Source: DATKMG01 sp041476565 (GTDB taxonomy: Bacteria > Acidobacteriota > Terriglobia > Versatilivoradales > Versatilivoraceae). From it: a DNA stretch of 17,246 bases. The translations under genes were made by a program, and so were the position numbers. The DNA is taken from assembly GCA_041476565.1 (NCBI GenBank), contig JBGOTQ010000144.1, forward strand, positions 1-17,246. Reading direction: 5' to 3'. Under the pieces are notes generated by a model, which was not told the DNA's origin, made no database searches, and saw only the letters and a list, made by a program, of their open reading frames with translations. Positions 6,705-14,241 of the stretch are shown piece by piece; position 1 is the first letter of the stretch, and each line of letters starts with the position of its first letter.

Positions 6705-7470
6705 TTCCGGTCTCCTGCAACAGTTCCTGAGTCAGTTTAGTAAAGTCAAAGGTGCCTGAGGCAATGGAAGAGTATTCGACGACAGCTTGGTCAAGGGCTG
6801 CCGCTTCAGCTATGCCCACGTTCTTGTGGATGGGTGTTTCGAGAACCAGTTCGGGTCCGAAGAACTCCTCGACCTGTCGGCGAATCTGCTTGTCGAGGTT
6901 CTGCCGGCGGTTGTACATGGTGGTCAAAGCACGAATAACCATGTCGGGCTTGTGGGCATCTCGAATGGCGGCGACGACTTGCAGGAGTTGATTCAGCCCC
7001 AGCAGAGCGAAATAACTGCTGCCGTCGACTGGGATGAGGACCGTGTCCGCCACTGCCAACCCGTTCAGCGTGGCGGCCCGCATGGCCGGCGGCGTATCGA
7101 TGACGATGATATCGAACTCACGGACAACCGGCCGTAGCTTGCGCCTGAGCAACAATTCACGGTTTACCTTCTTGGCTTCCAGGAGATCGTCGGCCTCAAC
7201 GTCGATGGTATTGGGGAGCAGTTTCAGACGTGGGCGTGGTTCGGTGAGGAAGGAGTTGATCTCGGCTTCGTCAGCGATCAGCAGTCGATGAGCGGTGAGC
7301 TTCAGCTTGTTGAGATCGGTCCCCAGAGCGGCAGATAGATTCCCTTGCTGGTCGAGATCAACCGCCAGGGTCTTGTGACCAGCCCGGGCAAAACAGACGG
7401 CCAGATTCAAGGCGACGGTAGATTTCCCACAGCCGCCCTTGGCATTGGCCAGCGTATAGACATGTGCCAT
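6661..7470 (-). CDS. parA: ParA-family partition ATPase
   Basis: 269 residues from ATG 7470, chosen over the in-frame TTG at 7473 because GGAGG (plus-strand 7478-7482) lies 7 nt upstream of it. It contains the deviant Walker A box KGGCGKST (11-18), the A' motif VDLDQQGN (37-44) and Walker B IIVIDTPP (121-128), which define ParA/Soj/MinD-type ATPases. ParA forms ATP-dependent dimers on the nucleoid and moves plasmid copies apart together with a centromere-binding protein. No ParB homologue is seen; the overlapping downstream winged-helix protein is the only candidate partner. There is no N-terminal DNA-binding extension, so autoregulation by ParA itself is unlikely. The gene opens the maintenance operon parA-rep-(small ORF). 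Confidence 0.95.
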   Translation of the reverse strand: MAHVYTLANAKGGCGKSTVALNLAVCFARAGHKTLAVDLDQQGNLSAALGTDLNKLKLTAHRLLIADEAEINSFLTEPRPRLKLLPNTIDVEADDLLEAKKVNRELLLRRKLRPVVREFDIIVIDTPPAMRAATLNGLAVADTVLIPVDGSSYFALLGLNQLLQVVAAIRDAHKPDMVIRALTTMYNRRQNLDKQIRRQVEEFFGPELVLETPIHKNVGIAEAAALDQAVVEYSSIASGTFDFTKLTQELLQETGNEQETARQLVVHSE

Positions 7471-7478
7471 CAACTTTC

Positions 7479-7609
7479 CTCCGTTTCTGGTGGCAGAGAC
7501 AGAAAATTGTGTACTGAGCTTTTCGCGCTATACTAGAACGAGAGCTGAAGATGACCGTTGGAATGAGAGCAGAAGGCGAGGGAGCTACTGCTCCGTTTCT
7601 GCTCCGTTA
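7479..7609. repeat. Repeated 11-mers upstream of parA
   Basis: CTCCGTTTCTG occurs at 7479-7489, beside the parA Shine-Dalgarno, and again at 7591-7601, where it is part of two adjacent 11-bp units, CTGCTCCGTTT and CTGCTCCGTTA (7588-7609). Short repeats around a parA promoter are typical of operator or parS-type sites. The function is inferred from location only. Confidence 0.4.
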
Positions 7610-7708
7610 ACAGGATGGAAAAAGAAGAATGTTGAAGGATAAGGAGATTCGGTTAGCCAGAAACCAACCAGATAGACGCTAAAGGATCTATTTACAATTG
7701 ACCGCCTA

Positions 7709-7754
7709 TTTCCCAAGCTGGACGTCGCGAGTTCGATCCCCGTCTCCCACTCCA
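7709..7754 (+). other. tRNA-Gly(CCC) 3' half: probable integration (att) site
   Basis: 46 bases read as the anticodon loop TTCCCAA (anticodon CCC), the 3' anticodon stem GCTGG, variable region, T-arm (GAGTTCGATCC), acceptor strand CTCCCAC, T, CCA. The 5' half is absent: the sequence before the loop cannot pair with GCTGG. Tyrosine-recombinase elements often carry exactly such a tRNA 3' segment, beginning in the anticodon loop, as attP, and rebuild the host gene when they insert. One T-stem pair is A-C. No integrase gene is recognisable next to it or elsewhere on the circle. Confidence 0.75.
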
Positions 7755-7823
7755 TCTTTTCAACGACTTACAGGAAATCTGATTGGTCAAACTATGTCCT
7801 TATTGGCATATAGCAAGCGCACC

Positions 7824-7872
7824 TCAATTTTCAATCTCCTTTTAACCAACGGAAAACACTATTGAAAATTGA
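7824..7872. repeat. Perfect 12-bp inverted repeat near the att-like site
   Basis: TCAATTTTCAAT (7824-7835) and ATTGAAAATTGA (7861-7872) are exact inverted copies separated by 25 bases. The arms are AT-rich, with no U-tract pattern of a terminator. Being 70 bp from the tRNA fragment, they could be recombinase or excisionase arm sites, or an origin hairpin. Confidence 0.6.
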
Positions 7873-8426
7873 TTCTCGTGCTTGGTGATGTCGGGAGATC
7901 AAGCTGGACGTAATTCCCGCTCCAGATCCCAGTGTCTTCACCCAACCTTAAGCCTTCACCTTTTTGGATTACCCAATCGAGGAATAAAACCTTGGCGCAA
8001 ATAAACGAAAGCCAATCTTATCGACACGGGTGGCCTTGACGGCGGAAAGGGCTGTCTTCTGGCCAGCTATCTGAGTGTCTGTCAGTTTCCGGCTTCCCCA
8101 TGATCCTGTCGTCGCATCGAAAGAGACTGGTGGGCCAAGGCATGACCGGTAAGCAATGGGTGAAGTTCGGAAAAACGCCAAGTCCTTGATGGCTCGATAA
8201 GCATGATGGCGTTCGGATGGGTGCTCTCCAACAAGCGCGCATGCATATTGAACACTAAACTTCTCATCCTGAATTCGGGGGAAGAATCTTTCCGGTCCTT
8301 GCATCTGGGTCGCACCTTTCACCAATCACTGGACTAGGTATATTAGGGATTATTCACAACGAGCAAGAGAATTCAACGATCGAGGAATTTCACGAACGTT
8401 AATATTGCAACGTGAATCGCCACTTC
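7873..8426. other. Stretch beside the att-like site, no confident gene
   Basis: About 550 bp where an integrase would be expected. A 118-codon minus frame (7969-8325) starts only at TTG and resembles nothing I know. Its stretch RKLTDTQIAGQK is vaguely like the arm-binding N-terminus of some integrases, but no catalytic R-H-R-Y region follows. It may be decayed coding sequence. Confidence 0.3.
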
Positions 8427-9350
8427 TCAACACGAAGCGGGGAAAAATGGAAGCTGCAGAGACACAGCAGTCCCTTTTTGGAACTCACTCTCAACGTGCC
8501 ACGAGAAGTCTGAAGCATAGAGAATATTCAGGCGCTCGATAAGATTCCTCAGTCCGTAACCCCTTTCCAGGATGTGGTCTAGGGCATCCTTGGGCATGCC
8601 AACTCCGTCGTCAGAAACCTGGATCTGGATCCGATCTCTAACCTGGAGTGCCAGGATACGAATGGTTGTTGTTCCAACCTTGGGTGAGGCTCCATGCTTG
8701 ATAGCGTTTTCGATCAACAGCTGCACAGTAAAGCAGGGAATCTCGGCATTAGTAACTGCCACGGTCTGCTCCACGCGAAGCCTTTCACCAAATCGCGCCT
8801 TTTCAATTTCCAAGTAATCTTGGATGAAGCTGAGTTCCTCATGTAGGCTGACCATCTCTCGTTCAGAAGCTCGCAGTGTCTGGCGGAAGATGTTGGCCAT
8901 CTTGATGGTCAAGCGCCGAGCCTCTTCAGGGTTCTCCTCGATCAGCACCCCGACGGTATTGAGCGCATTGAAAAGGAAATGAGGGTTAATTTGCGAAATC
9001 AGCGCATTTAGGCGAGATCGCGTAGCCAAACTTCGAAGCTTCTCCTCGTTGAGCTCCTTCTGTCGCATTTTTTCGTAGTACCTGGCTGTTTCAGCCCGTG
9101 CCTCGGCCAGAGATCTGGCCATGCTTTCAAAGGAGTCTCTCCAACCTCGTAAGATGAAGTCACATACCGCACTACAACCGAGCCGGAATCCCGGTGTGAC
9201 GCCGAGCCGTCCGGGAAACCGCTCCACGTCCTTTTCGAGATAGTGGGGAAAGAAATCGTAGTCTTGCGTCGTCGATCTCGCCTTCAGATGAACCTTGAGT
9301 TGTTGGTCGAGATCTGGGGTCGCCTGTATCTCTTTCGCAGTTGCATTCAC
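8427..9350 (-). CDS. Soluble LytS/YehU-type sensor histidine kinase
   Basis: 307 residues from GTG 9350, chosen because AAAGGAG lies 9 nt upstream; the frame stays open to 9470, but that extension would run through a hairpin. The His_kinase domain has the phospho-accepting box QINPHFLFNALNT (H124), then N-box IENAIKHG (N215), G1 DDGVGMP (247-253) and G2 GYGLRNL (264-270) of the ATPase domain. The N-terminal 110 residues have no transmembrane helix and end in a coiled coil (about 76-108). Such kinases normally sense through membrane domains and phosphorylate LytTR response regulators; here both are missing, so it must act on a host regulator or through an unknown partner. It lies downstream of the secreted-protein gene 9483-10352 on the same strand. 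Confidence 0.9.
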   Translation of the reverse strand: MNATAKEIQATPDLDQQLKVHLKARSTTQDYDFFPHYLEKDVERFPGRLGVTPGFRLGCSAVCDFILRGWRDSFESMARSLAEARAETARYYEKMRQKELNEEKLRSLATRSRLNALISQINPHFLFNALNTVGVLIEENPEEARRLTIKMANIFRQTLRASEREMVSLHEELSFIQDYLEIEKARFGERLRVEQTVAVTNAEIPCFTVQLLIENAIKHGASPKVGTTTIRILALQVRDRIQIQVSDDGVGMPKDALDHILERGYGLRNLIERLNILYASDFSWHVESEFQKGTAVSLQLPFFPASC

Positions 9351-9429
9351 GCTGGCGGTCTCCTTTATTTGGTTTGAATCGAGCACTGCACCCCGTTCTC
9401 CAATCCAGTTGCTATAGCAGCGGGGAAAT

Positions 9430-9457
9430 GTTGGGCTGCGGAGTACCGCAACCCAAC
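9430..9457 (-). terminator. Hairpin between secreted-protein gene and kinase
   Basis: Two 12-base arms (9430-9441 and 9446-9457, one non-Watson-Crick position) with a 4-base loop, 26 bp after the stop of the gene ending at 9483. The stem is GC-rich, but no clear U-tract follows, so it may be a weak terminator or an mRNA-stabilising stem separating the two genes. Confidence 0.45.
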
Positions 9458-9482
9458 CTGCGCGGCTCACGTCTTATTTTAT

Positions 9483-10352
9483 TTAATGAAGGAGCTGTGG
9501 CTCGCCATAGAGGAAGTCATCCATCATGACAATATCTTGTTTCCCATCATCATCCGGCCCCGGGGCGAGGTCGCCGCTCGTGATTCGCACCCGGGCGATA
9601 CGCGCGTCGCGAAACACTATGCCGAAGAAGGAAAGGCTCCCATCACCCGGCGAGGCCGGTACGAAGCTGCTGAACAACAGCTCGCCGTCGGCGCCGAAGT
9701 ATTCCATCAGCGTGCTGGCCTTACGGTTTCCATGCTTCTCGCCAGGTCCACTCCCATCCGGCTGGTCGACATCTGTGAAGACCGCTCCAAAACCAGTGAC
9801 CGTCGCTGGCATGTTGCCCCCACCGGGCACGAAGAAGTCCACGTCGGTGATCCTGCCCCCAATGACGCTGAACAACCGCTGCCGGCTGAACGCACTAAAG
9901 ATGGTCCCGTACGTCGGATTGTTGAACAGGCCAGCTAGTCCTCCCGGCGGGAACAAAGCCGGATCGGCAACAGGAGGCGCCTGGACGAACCCGGTACCGT
10001 CCGGTGTCGTGAAGAGCGCGCCACGAGTGATCTGAAAGCCCGCGAACGGGTTCCCAACCACTGCTGTGTTCTGGTTATTGGTACTCCCGCCGTCCCAGTT
10101 GATTTCGCGTCGGCCGCTGGAGAGCGGCCCTGGGGTATTCCCATTGTTTGTCGCTCCCAGAGCAGCCCGGTACTCATCAACCGAACTCTGAATCGAGGCA
10201 ACCGTTGTTCCGGCTGCTTGGAACACGATTGGTGGAACAAAGTCCTTTGGTGTATACCCCTTCGCGTGCGCCACCGGACGAACTGGGAGTGACACCGAAA
10301 CTGCCAGTAAACCAATGGTGGTGCCGATTGTCAAAAGCCTATGCATCTTCAT
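9483..10352 (-). CDS. Secreted protein of unknown function (signal peptide, ends in DDFLYGEPQ)
   Basis: 289 residues from ATG 10352, preceded by AAAGGA; the ORF is open further upstream, but this start gives a proper signal peptide (RLLTIGTTIGLLAVSVSL then VRPVAHA). The mature part contains ALGATNNGNTPGPLSSGRRE, INWDGG, DVDFFVPG, VTGFGAVFTDVD and VVMMDDFLYGEPQ-like motifs that I recall from a widespread family of soil-bacterial exported proteins with no assigned role. There is no PEP-CTERM or LPXTG anchor, so it is probably free or periplasmic. It sits behind operator A (10559-10602) with a leader of about 175 nt, suggesting control by the regulator at 10882-13896. Confidence 0.75.
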   Translation of the reverse strand: MKMHRLLTIGTTIGLLAVSVSLPVRPVAHAKGYTPKDFVPPIVFQAAGTTVASIQSSVDEYRAALGATNNGNTPGPLSSGRREINWDGGSTNNQNTAVVGNPFAGFQITRGALFTTPDGTGFVQAPPVADPALFPPGGLAGLFNNPTYGTIFSAFSRQRLFSVIGGRITDVDFFVPGGGNMPATVTGFGAVFTDVDQPDGSGPGEKHGNRKASTLMEYFGADGELLFSSFVPASPGDGSLSFFGIVFRDARIARVRITSGDLAPGPDDDGKQDIVMMDDFLYGEPQLLH

Positions 10353-10532
10353 ACTTGTATTTTCCTTTCTGTATCCTCTGAATTGTGAGCTTTTCTCTTC
10401 CATGAAATCCTGGCCTGCTTCCAGATGCTGCTGTGAATACAGGATTGATGACGACAGATTCGCGATTCCGAAGACATCATTTGTTGATCAAGGACTGACT
10501 CCGGATGCTCAAGTCCTCCATCCATCACGCGA

Positions 10533-10602
10533 GAAGAATAGCCCGGCAGTAAGGCGAAGTCATAAACTTGTCGTAAAAGTGAGGTAACGTTTCGGTAATG
10601 AC
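10533..10602 (-). promoter_or_regulatory. Promoter with operator A (four 11-bp direct repeats)
   Basis: Plus-strand 10559-10602 reads as four tandem 11-mers: GTCATAAACTT, GTCGTAAAAGT, GAGGTAACGTT, TCGGTAATGAC. On the minus strand the first unit (GTTTATGAC) sits at the -35 position, and 18 bp further lies TATTCT (10540-10535) within GGGCTATTCTTC. The latter is repeated with 11 of 12 bases identical at operator C. It should drive the secreted-protein gene 9483-10352. Confidence 0.7.
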
Positions 10603-10620
10603 CATCCGCCAACTGAGTGA

Positions 10621-10815
10621 CTACGGTTGCTCTGTTTTGCTGTTTTCAGTCAGCACGCTGGCGATGAAACCGAGCAACTCGTCGAGCGAGTGAAAGCGCG
10701 TTGCCTTGGTCGATGCAACGTGCTCAACCCGGCCCTCGAATCGTCCAGCCTCAATCTTGGTTTCCGGTCGAAACTGGATGACGAAGGCTGCTTGGTATTG
10801 CCATCCCTCTATCAT
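10621..10815 (-). CDS. Small protein of 64 residues, target of operator B
   Basis: MIEGWQYQAAFVIQFRPETK opens it, followed by GRFEGRVEHVASTKATRFHS and a helix LDELLGFIASVL. I recall similar short proteins (motif GR.EGRVEHV..G.A..F.S..ELL.F), always annotated hypothetical, in soil bacteria. The ATG at 10815 lies about 7 nt after the predicted -10 (TATTAT, 10827-10822), with no Shine-Dalgarno, so the mRNA may be leaderless. It is divergent from the big regulator and shares operator B with it, suggesting it is a partner, effector or modulator of the same circuit. Function unknown. Confidence 0.7.
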   Translation of the reverse strand: MIEGWQYQAAFVIQFRPETKIEAGRFEGRVEHVASTKATRFHSLDELLGFIASVLTENSKTEQP

Positions 10816-10826
10816 GTGTGGATAAT
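10798..10826 (+). promoter_or_regulatory. Candidate sigma-70 promoter of the regulator gene
   Basis: TTGCCA (10798-10803), 17-bp spacer, GATAAT (10821-10826): five of six consensus bases in each box. Transcription would begin near 10833 and reach the GTG at 10882, so operator B would lie in the start of the transcribed region. The -10 overlaps the opposing -10 of the 64-residue gene. Confidence 0.5.
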
Positions 10827-10890
10827 AAGCTCAACGCGTGAAATAAGTCATAAACCTGTTGTAAAGTTTCGGTAACGTTAGGTGATTCCA
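10821..10890 (-). promoter_or_regulatory. Promoter with operator B (11-bp direct repeats), divergent region
   Basis: Plus-strand units: GTCATAAACCT (10847), GTTGTAAAGTT (10858), TCGGTAACGTT (10869), and a weak fourth, AGGTGATTCCA (10880). On the minus strand the -10-like TATTAT (10827-10822) lies 19 bp from the first unit, the same geometry as operators A and C. The last unit overlaps the regulator's start codon, so binding could activate the small gene and repress the regulator. Confidence 0.7.
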
Positions 10891-13800
10891 GTGGGGAACG
10901 AAAAACGTATCACCTTCGATTCCTTTTGCCTGGACCTAGCTAACGAGTGCCTGTGGCGAGGCTCGCAAGTCATAAGGGTCAGACCCAAAGCCTTCGCCGT
11001 ACTCGACTATCTCCTGAAGCATCCGGGCCAGCTCGTCACCAAAGAGAAGCTTCTAGACGCTGTATGGCCAGAAACCTTTGTCGGCGAAGCCGTCCTCAAG
11101 GTCGCCATTCATCAGATCCGCGAAGCTATCGGAGATGATCCAAAGTTTCCTCGCTTCATTGAAACTGCACATCGTCGAGGCTACCGCTTCATCGGCCAGA
11201 TTGCAGAGAGCGGGCAGACGCCGACAAACGAGATCAGAAACAATACGGCCGTTTCGAGTTCACCGGTGCGTCTTACAGATTCTTCTCAGGGAGTTGTGGG
11301 ACGCGACGAAGCGCTGTCGCGGCTGCGAAGCTTGCTTGAGAAGATGCTTGGCGGAGAACGTCAAGTCGTATTTGTGACAGGAGAAGCAGGCATCGGGAAG
11401 ACCGCTCTGGTCGACACGTTCGCGCGGAGCATCGCTTCGGATCGGAGCATTCGGATAGGTCGAGGGCAGTGTCTGGAACAGTACGGGACGAGTGAAGCTT
11501 ACCTGCCAGTTCTAGAAGCGATCGGGCGTTTGGCTAGAGAGGAAACGCAGGTTGTGAATGTGCTGCGGGCTCAGGCGCCGATGTGGCTGCTGCAAATGCC
11601 TTCTGTGCTGAGCGCTTCAGAGCGCGAGTTGTTGGGTCGAGAACTGTCTGGAGCGACACGCGAGCGAATGCTGCGAGAGATGGGAGAGGCGTTGGAGGCG
11701 CTGACGGCAGGCCAGCCGCTGGTGATTATCTTGGAAGATCTTCACTGGAGCGATTACTCCACACTGGATCTGATTTCATACCTGGCAAGGCAACGCCAGC
11801 CCGTGCGGCTGATGGTGATTGGGACCTATCGGACGGTGGAGTTGATTGTGAGCGGGCATCCGCTCAAGGGAGTCAAGCAGGAGTTGTTGGCCAAGCAGCA
11901 ATGTGAGGAGTTGCCGCTGGAATACCTTAGCGAAGAAGCAGTGGCCCAGTATTTATCCGTTCGATTTCCCGCCAATCGATTTCCCAAGAGGCTTGGCGGA
12001 TTGATCCACGAACGAACAGAGGGGAATCCGTTGTTCATGGTCAACGCGGTCGACTACCTGGTGGCAGAGGAGTTGATTGTCCAGTATGAGGAGCATTGGG
12101 AGCTAGGTGTAGAGATCGAGAAGGTTGAGGTGGGGGTGCCCGACAGCATCAAGCAGATGATTGAGAAGCAGGTCGATCATCTCAATGCAGAACAGCAACG
12201 AACTCTTGAGGCTGCAAGTGTGGCAGGAGCGGAGTTTTCAACGCTCGCGGTGGTGGCTGGATTGGAAGAGGATCAAGAGCAGGTAGAAGCGCGGTGTGAT
12301 GAACTGGCGTGTCATCATCAGTTTATTCAGGATTGCGGTGTTCAAGTACTACCCAACGGAGAAACGGTAGGTCGGTACGGGTTCATCCACACTTTGTATC
12401 GGAATGTGCTGTATGGGCGGGTGTCAGCATCCCGGCGCGCTCAGCTACACTGGCGAATAGGGGAGCGGGGGGAGCAGATCTATGGCGAGCGCGCCAGGGA
12501 AATTGCAGCAGAGCTTGCGATGCACTTTGAGCGAGGCAGGGACTCTATGCGGGCGGCAAAATATCTGCAGCAGGCGGCAGAAAATGACATCCACCGCTTT
12601 GCGTATCGGGAAGCGGTCGGGCTGGCGCGCCGGGGGCTGGAGTTGCTCGGGAGGTTGCCGGACACTGTTGAGCGTGCCCAGCAAGAACTCAGTCTACAAC
12701 TCACATTAGGTATGCCGTTGATTGCGACCGAGGGCTATGCGGCTGAGGCTGTGGGGATAGTTTACACGAGAGCCCGAGAGCTATGTCAACAGATGGGAGA
12801 GACGCCGGATCTATCTGAAGTTCTCTGGGGACTTTGGGCATTTCACATATTGAGGGCAGAGTTGGGCGAGGCTCGCGAGATCGCTGAGGAATTCCTGCGC
12901 CTTTCTGAGCGCCTTCCATATCCAGGGCTGGCGATGCGAGGCCACATTGCGATGGAGATCACCTTCTTTCACCTGGGAGAAGTTGCTCGGGCTGGGGAAC
13001 ACTTTGAGAAAGCACTCTCGCTTTACGATCCCGAGCGGCATCGCGATGATGCTTTCTTCTATTCGCAAAACCCAGGAGTAGTAATGCGTTGCCATGCCGC
13101 CTGGGCGCTGTGGTTTCTCGGCCAACCCGATCACGCTTTAAGTCGTATCAAAGAAGCCCTGACCCTGGCTCGTGAATTAACCGAACCCCACGGTCTGGCG
13201 CACGCCCTCTTCTTTGCGGCGATTCTCTACCAACTTCGCAGGGAAGAACCGATGGCACAAGAACACGCCGAAGCCGTCATCTCTTTTTCGCGCGAACATG
13301 GGCTGGTGATGTACCAGGCAATGGCTACGATTGTGCAGGCCTGGGCGCTGCTCAAGCAAGGGGGAACGGAACAGGCGATTGAACAAATGCGCCAGGGCCT
13401 TGCTGCTCTTCAAGCAACCGGCACTGAACGTGTCCGCCCACACTTTTTAGCTCTTTTGGCCGAGGCCTTGGGAAAGGCAGGGCAACTCGATATGGCACTC
13501 CATGTATTGGAGGAGGCGCTAGTTATGGTTCATCGCAACGGGGAGTCATACTACCTGGCTGAGCTTTATCGTCTAAAAGGGGAACTGTTACTGAGCCAAC
13601 CAAAAGGTCGAGCCCTTTCCCAAACGGCAACGGGAGGAAAAGCAGTGGAGAAGGTCGAGTCGCCTGTGGTTACCAGCGCGGTACGCTGTTTCAACGATTC
13701 TCTCAAGATTGCCCGACGGCAGAAGGCGAAGTCCTTGGAGCTGCGCACTGTAATGAACTTGGCCCGCCTCTATCAAATTCAGGGCAGAAAGAAAGATGCG

Positions 13801-13896
13801 CGGGGCCTCCTCGCGCAAGTCTTTGGCGGATTCACTGAGGGATTCGATACAATGGATCTGCGCGAAGCAAGAGCGTTGCTGGACGAGTTGTCGTAA
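10882..13896 (+). CDS. Large winged-helix / AAA-STAND ATPase / TPR transcriptional regulator
   Basis: 1004 residues from GTG 10882, immediately after an in-frame TAG; GTG 10891 is an alternative. Residues about 8-106 are an OmpR/CadC-type winged helix (RVRPKAFAVLDYLLKHPGQL, AIHQIREAIGDDP, IETAHRRGYRFIG). Next comes an AAA_16/STAND ATPase with Walker A GEAGIGKT (167-174) and Walker B VIILEDLHWSD (281-291). The C-terminal half (about 560-1000) is helical and TPR-like (AKYLQQAAENDIHRFAYREA, ALGKAGQLDMALHVLEEALV). The plan recalls SARP and LAL/MalT regulators, which oligomerise on ATP and inducer binding and contact tandem direct repeats near -35. There is no transmembrane helix and no SARP BTAD domain. 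It is flanked by three genes with matching 11-bp direct-repeat operators, its likely targets. One-component activator is the best reading. Confidence 0.85.
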   Translation: MIPVGNEKRITFDSFCLDLANECLWRGSQVIRVRPKAFAVLDYLLKHPGQLVTKEKLLDAVWPETFVGEAVLKVAIHQIREAIGDDPKFPRFIETAHRRGYRFIGQIAESGQTPTNEIRNNTAVSSSPVRLTDSSQGVVGRDEALSRLRSLLEKMLGGERQVVFVTGEAGIGKTALVDTFARSIASDRSIRIGRGQCLEQYGTSEAYLPVLEAIGRLAREETQVVNVLRAQAPMWLLQMPSVLSASERELLGRELSGATRERMLREMGEALEALTAGQPLVIILEDLHWSDYSTLDLISYLARQRQPVRLMVIGTYRTVELIVSGHPLKGVKQELLAKQQCEELPLEYLSEEAVAQYLSVRFPANRFPKRLGGLIHERTEGNPLFMVNAVDYLVAEELIVQYEEHWELGVEIEKVEVGVPDSIKQMIEKQVDHLNAEQQRTLEAASVAGAEFSTLAVVAGLEEDQEQVEARCDELACHHQFIQDCGVQVLPNGETVGRYGFIHTLYRNVLYGRVSASRRAQLHWRIGERGEQIYGERAREIAAELAMHFERGRDSMRAAKYLQQAAENDIHRFAYREAVGLARRGLELLGRLPDTVERAQQELSLQLTLGMPLIATEGYAAEAVGIVYTRARELCQQMGETPDLSEVLWGLWAFHILRAELGEAREIAEEFLRLSERLPYPGLAMRGHIAMEITFFHLGEVARAGEHFEKALSLYDPERHRDDAFFYSQNPGVVMRCHAAWALWFLGQPDHALSRIKEALTLARELTEPHGLAHALFFAAILYQLRREEPMAQEHAEAVISFSREHGLVMYQAMATIVQAWALLKQGGTEQAIEQMRQGLAALQATGTERVRPHFLALLAEALGKAGQLDMALHVLEEALVMVHRNGESYYLAELYRLKGELLLSQPKGRALSQTATGGKAVEKVESPVVTSAVRCFNDSLKIARRQKAKSLELRTVMNLARLYQIQGRKKDARGLLAQVFGGFTEGFDTMDLREARALLDELS

Positions 13897-14241
13897 TTCG
13901 AATCCTAACTTGTCCTTGCCCGTCTCCTTCCCTGTGAATCCCGTTTCACATTAGAGGAAACCACAAATAGTCTATGGATATCCCATCGGTTGTGTCGCCG
14001 TTTCCAGCGGTCCACGTCTATGTTCTCCGTAAATCACCGAATCAATCCTGTTTATTTCTCTCAGACCAGTAAAGTTCCAATTTTGCGGGTTTACACTCTG
14101 TTTTTAGAAATGTCGCCACCGTCTGGTCGCTTCTGACTCGTCACAGAGCCTGATTGCCATACGGGGCGGCCATTTCTAAATTGTCTCAGCACCGTTCGCC
14201 ATGCCATTTCACCGGTTTCGGTGAAACATGCGGGCTAGGCA
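13897..14241. other. Intergenic region with IS-end-like motifs and a hairpin
   Basis: No gene is seen between the convergent regulator and DUF3455 genes. TAGAAATGTCGCC at 14105-14117 and an inverted CATTTCTA at 14171-14178 resemble the motifs at 3641 and 3796 and may mark an old insertion. TTTCACCG-GTTT-CGGTGAAA (14207-14226) is a perfect 8-bp stem 16 bp beyond the stop of the DUF3455 gene and may end its transcript, although it lacks a U-tract. Confidence 0.45.
14207..14226 (-). terminator. Hairpin after the DUF3455 gene
   Basis: Perfect 8-bp inverted repeat TTTCACCG/CGGTGAAA with a 4-base loop, 16 bp downstream of the minus-strand stop at 14242. No run of T follows on the minus strand, so factor-independent termination is uncertain. 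Confidence 0.4.

Noticed and set aside
6132..7291. Long plus-strand ORFs opposite rep and parA
   Set aside because: They are antisense shadows of two well-supported genes and include translated repeat arrays; no ribosome-binding sites or familiar domains.
7709..7754. A complete tRNA-Gly gene
   Set aside because: The D-arm, 5' acceptor strand and 5' anticodon stem are missing; upstream bases cannot pair with the 3' half.
7969..8325. 118-codon minus-strand ORF as integrase or other gene
   Set aside because: It starts only at TTG, has no recognisable domain, and a brief integrase-like stretch (RKLTDTQIAGQK) is too short to support a call.
10349..10612. Minus ORF whose start resembles that of the ORF at 14976-15188 (HYR..T..LRQVYDF)
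   Set aside because: The shared peptide is just the translation of operators A and C; the rest differs and overlaps untranslated leader.
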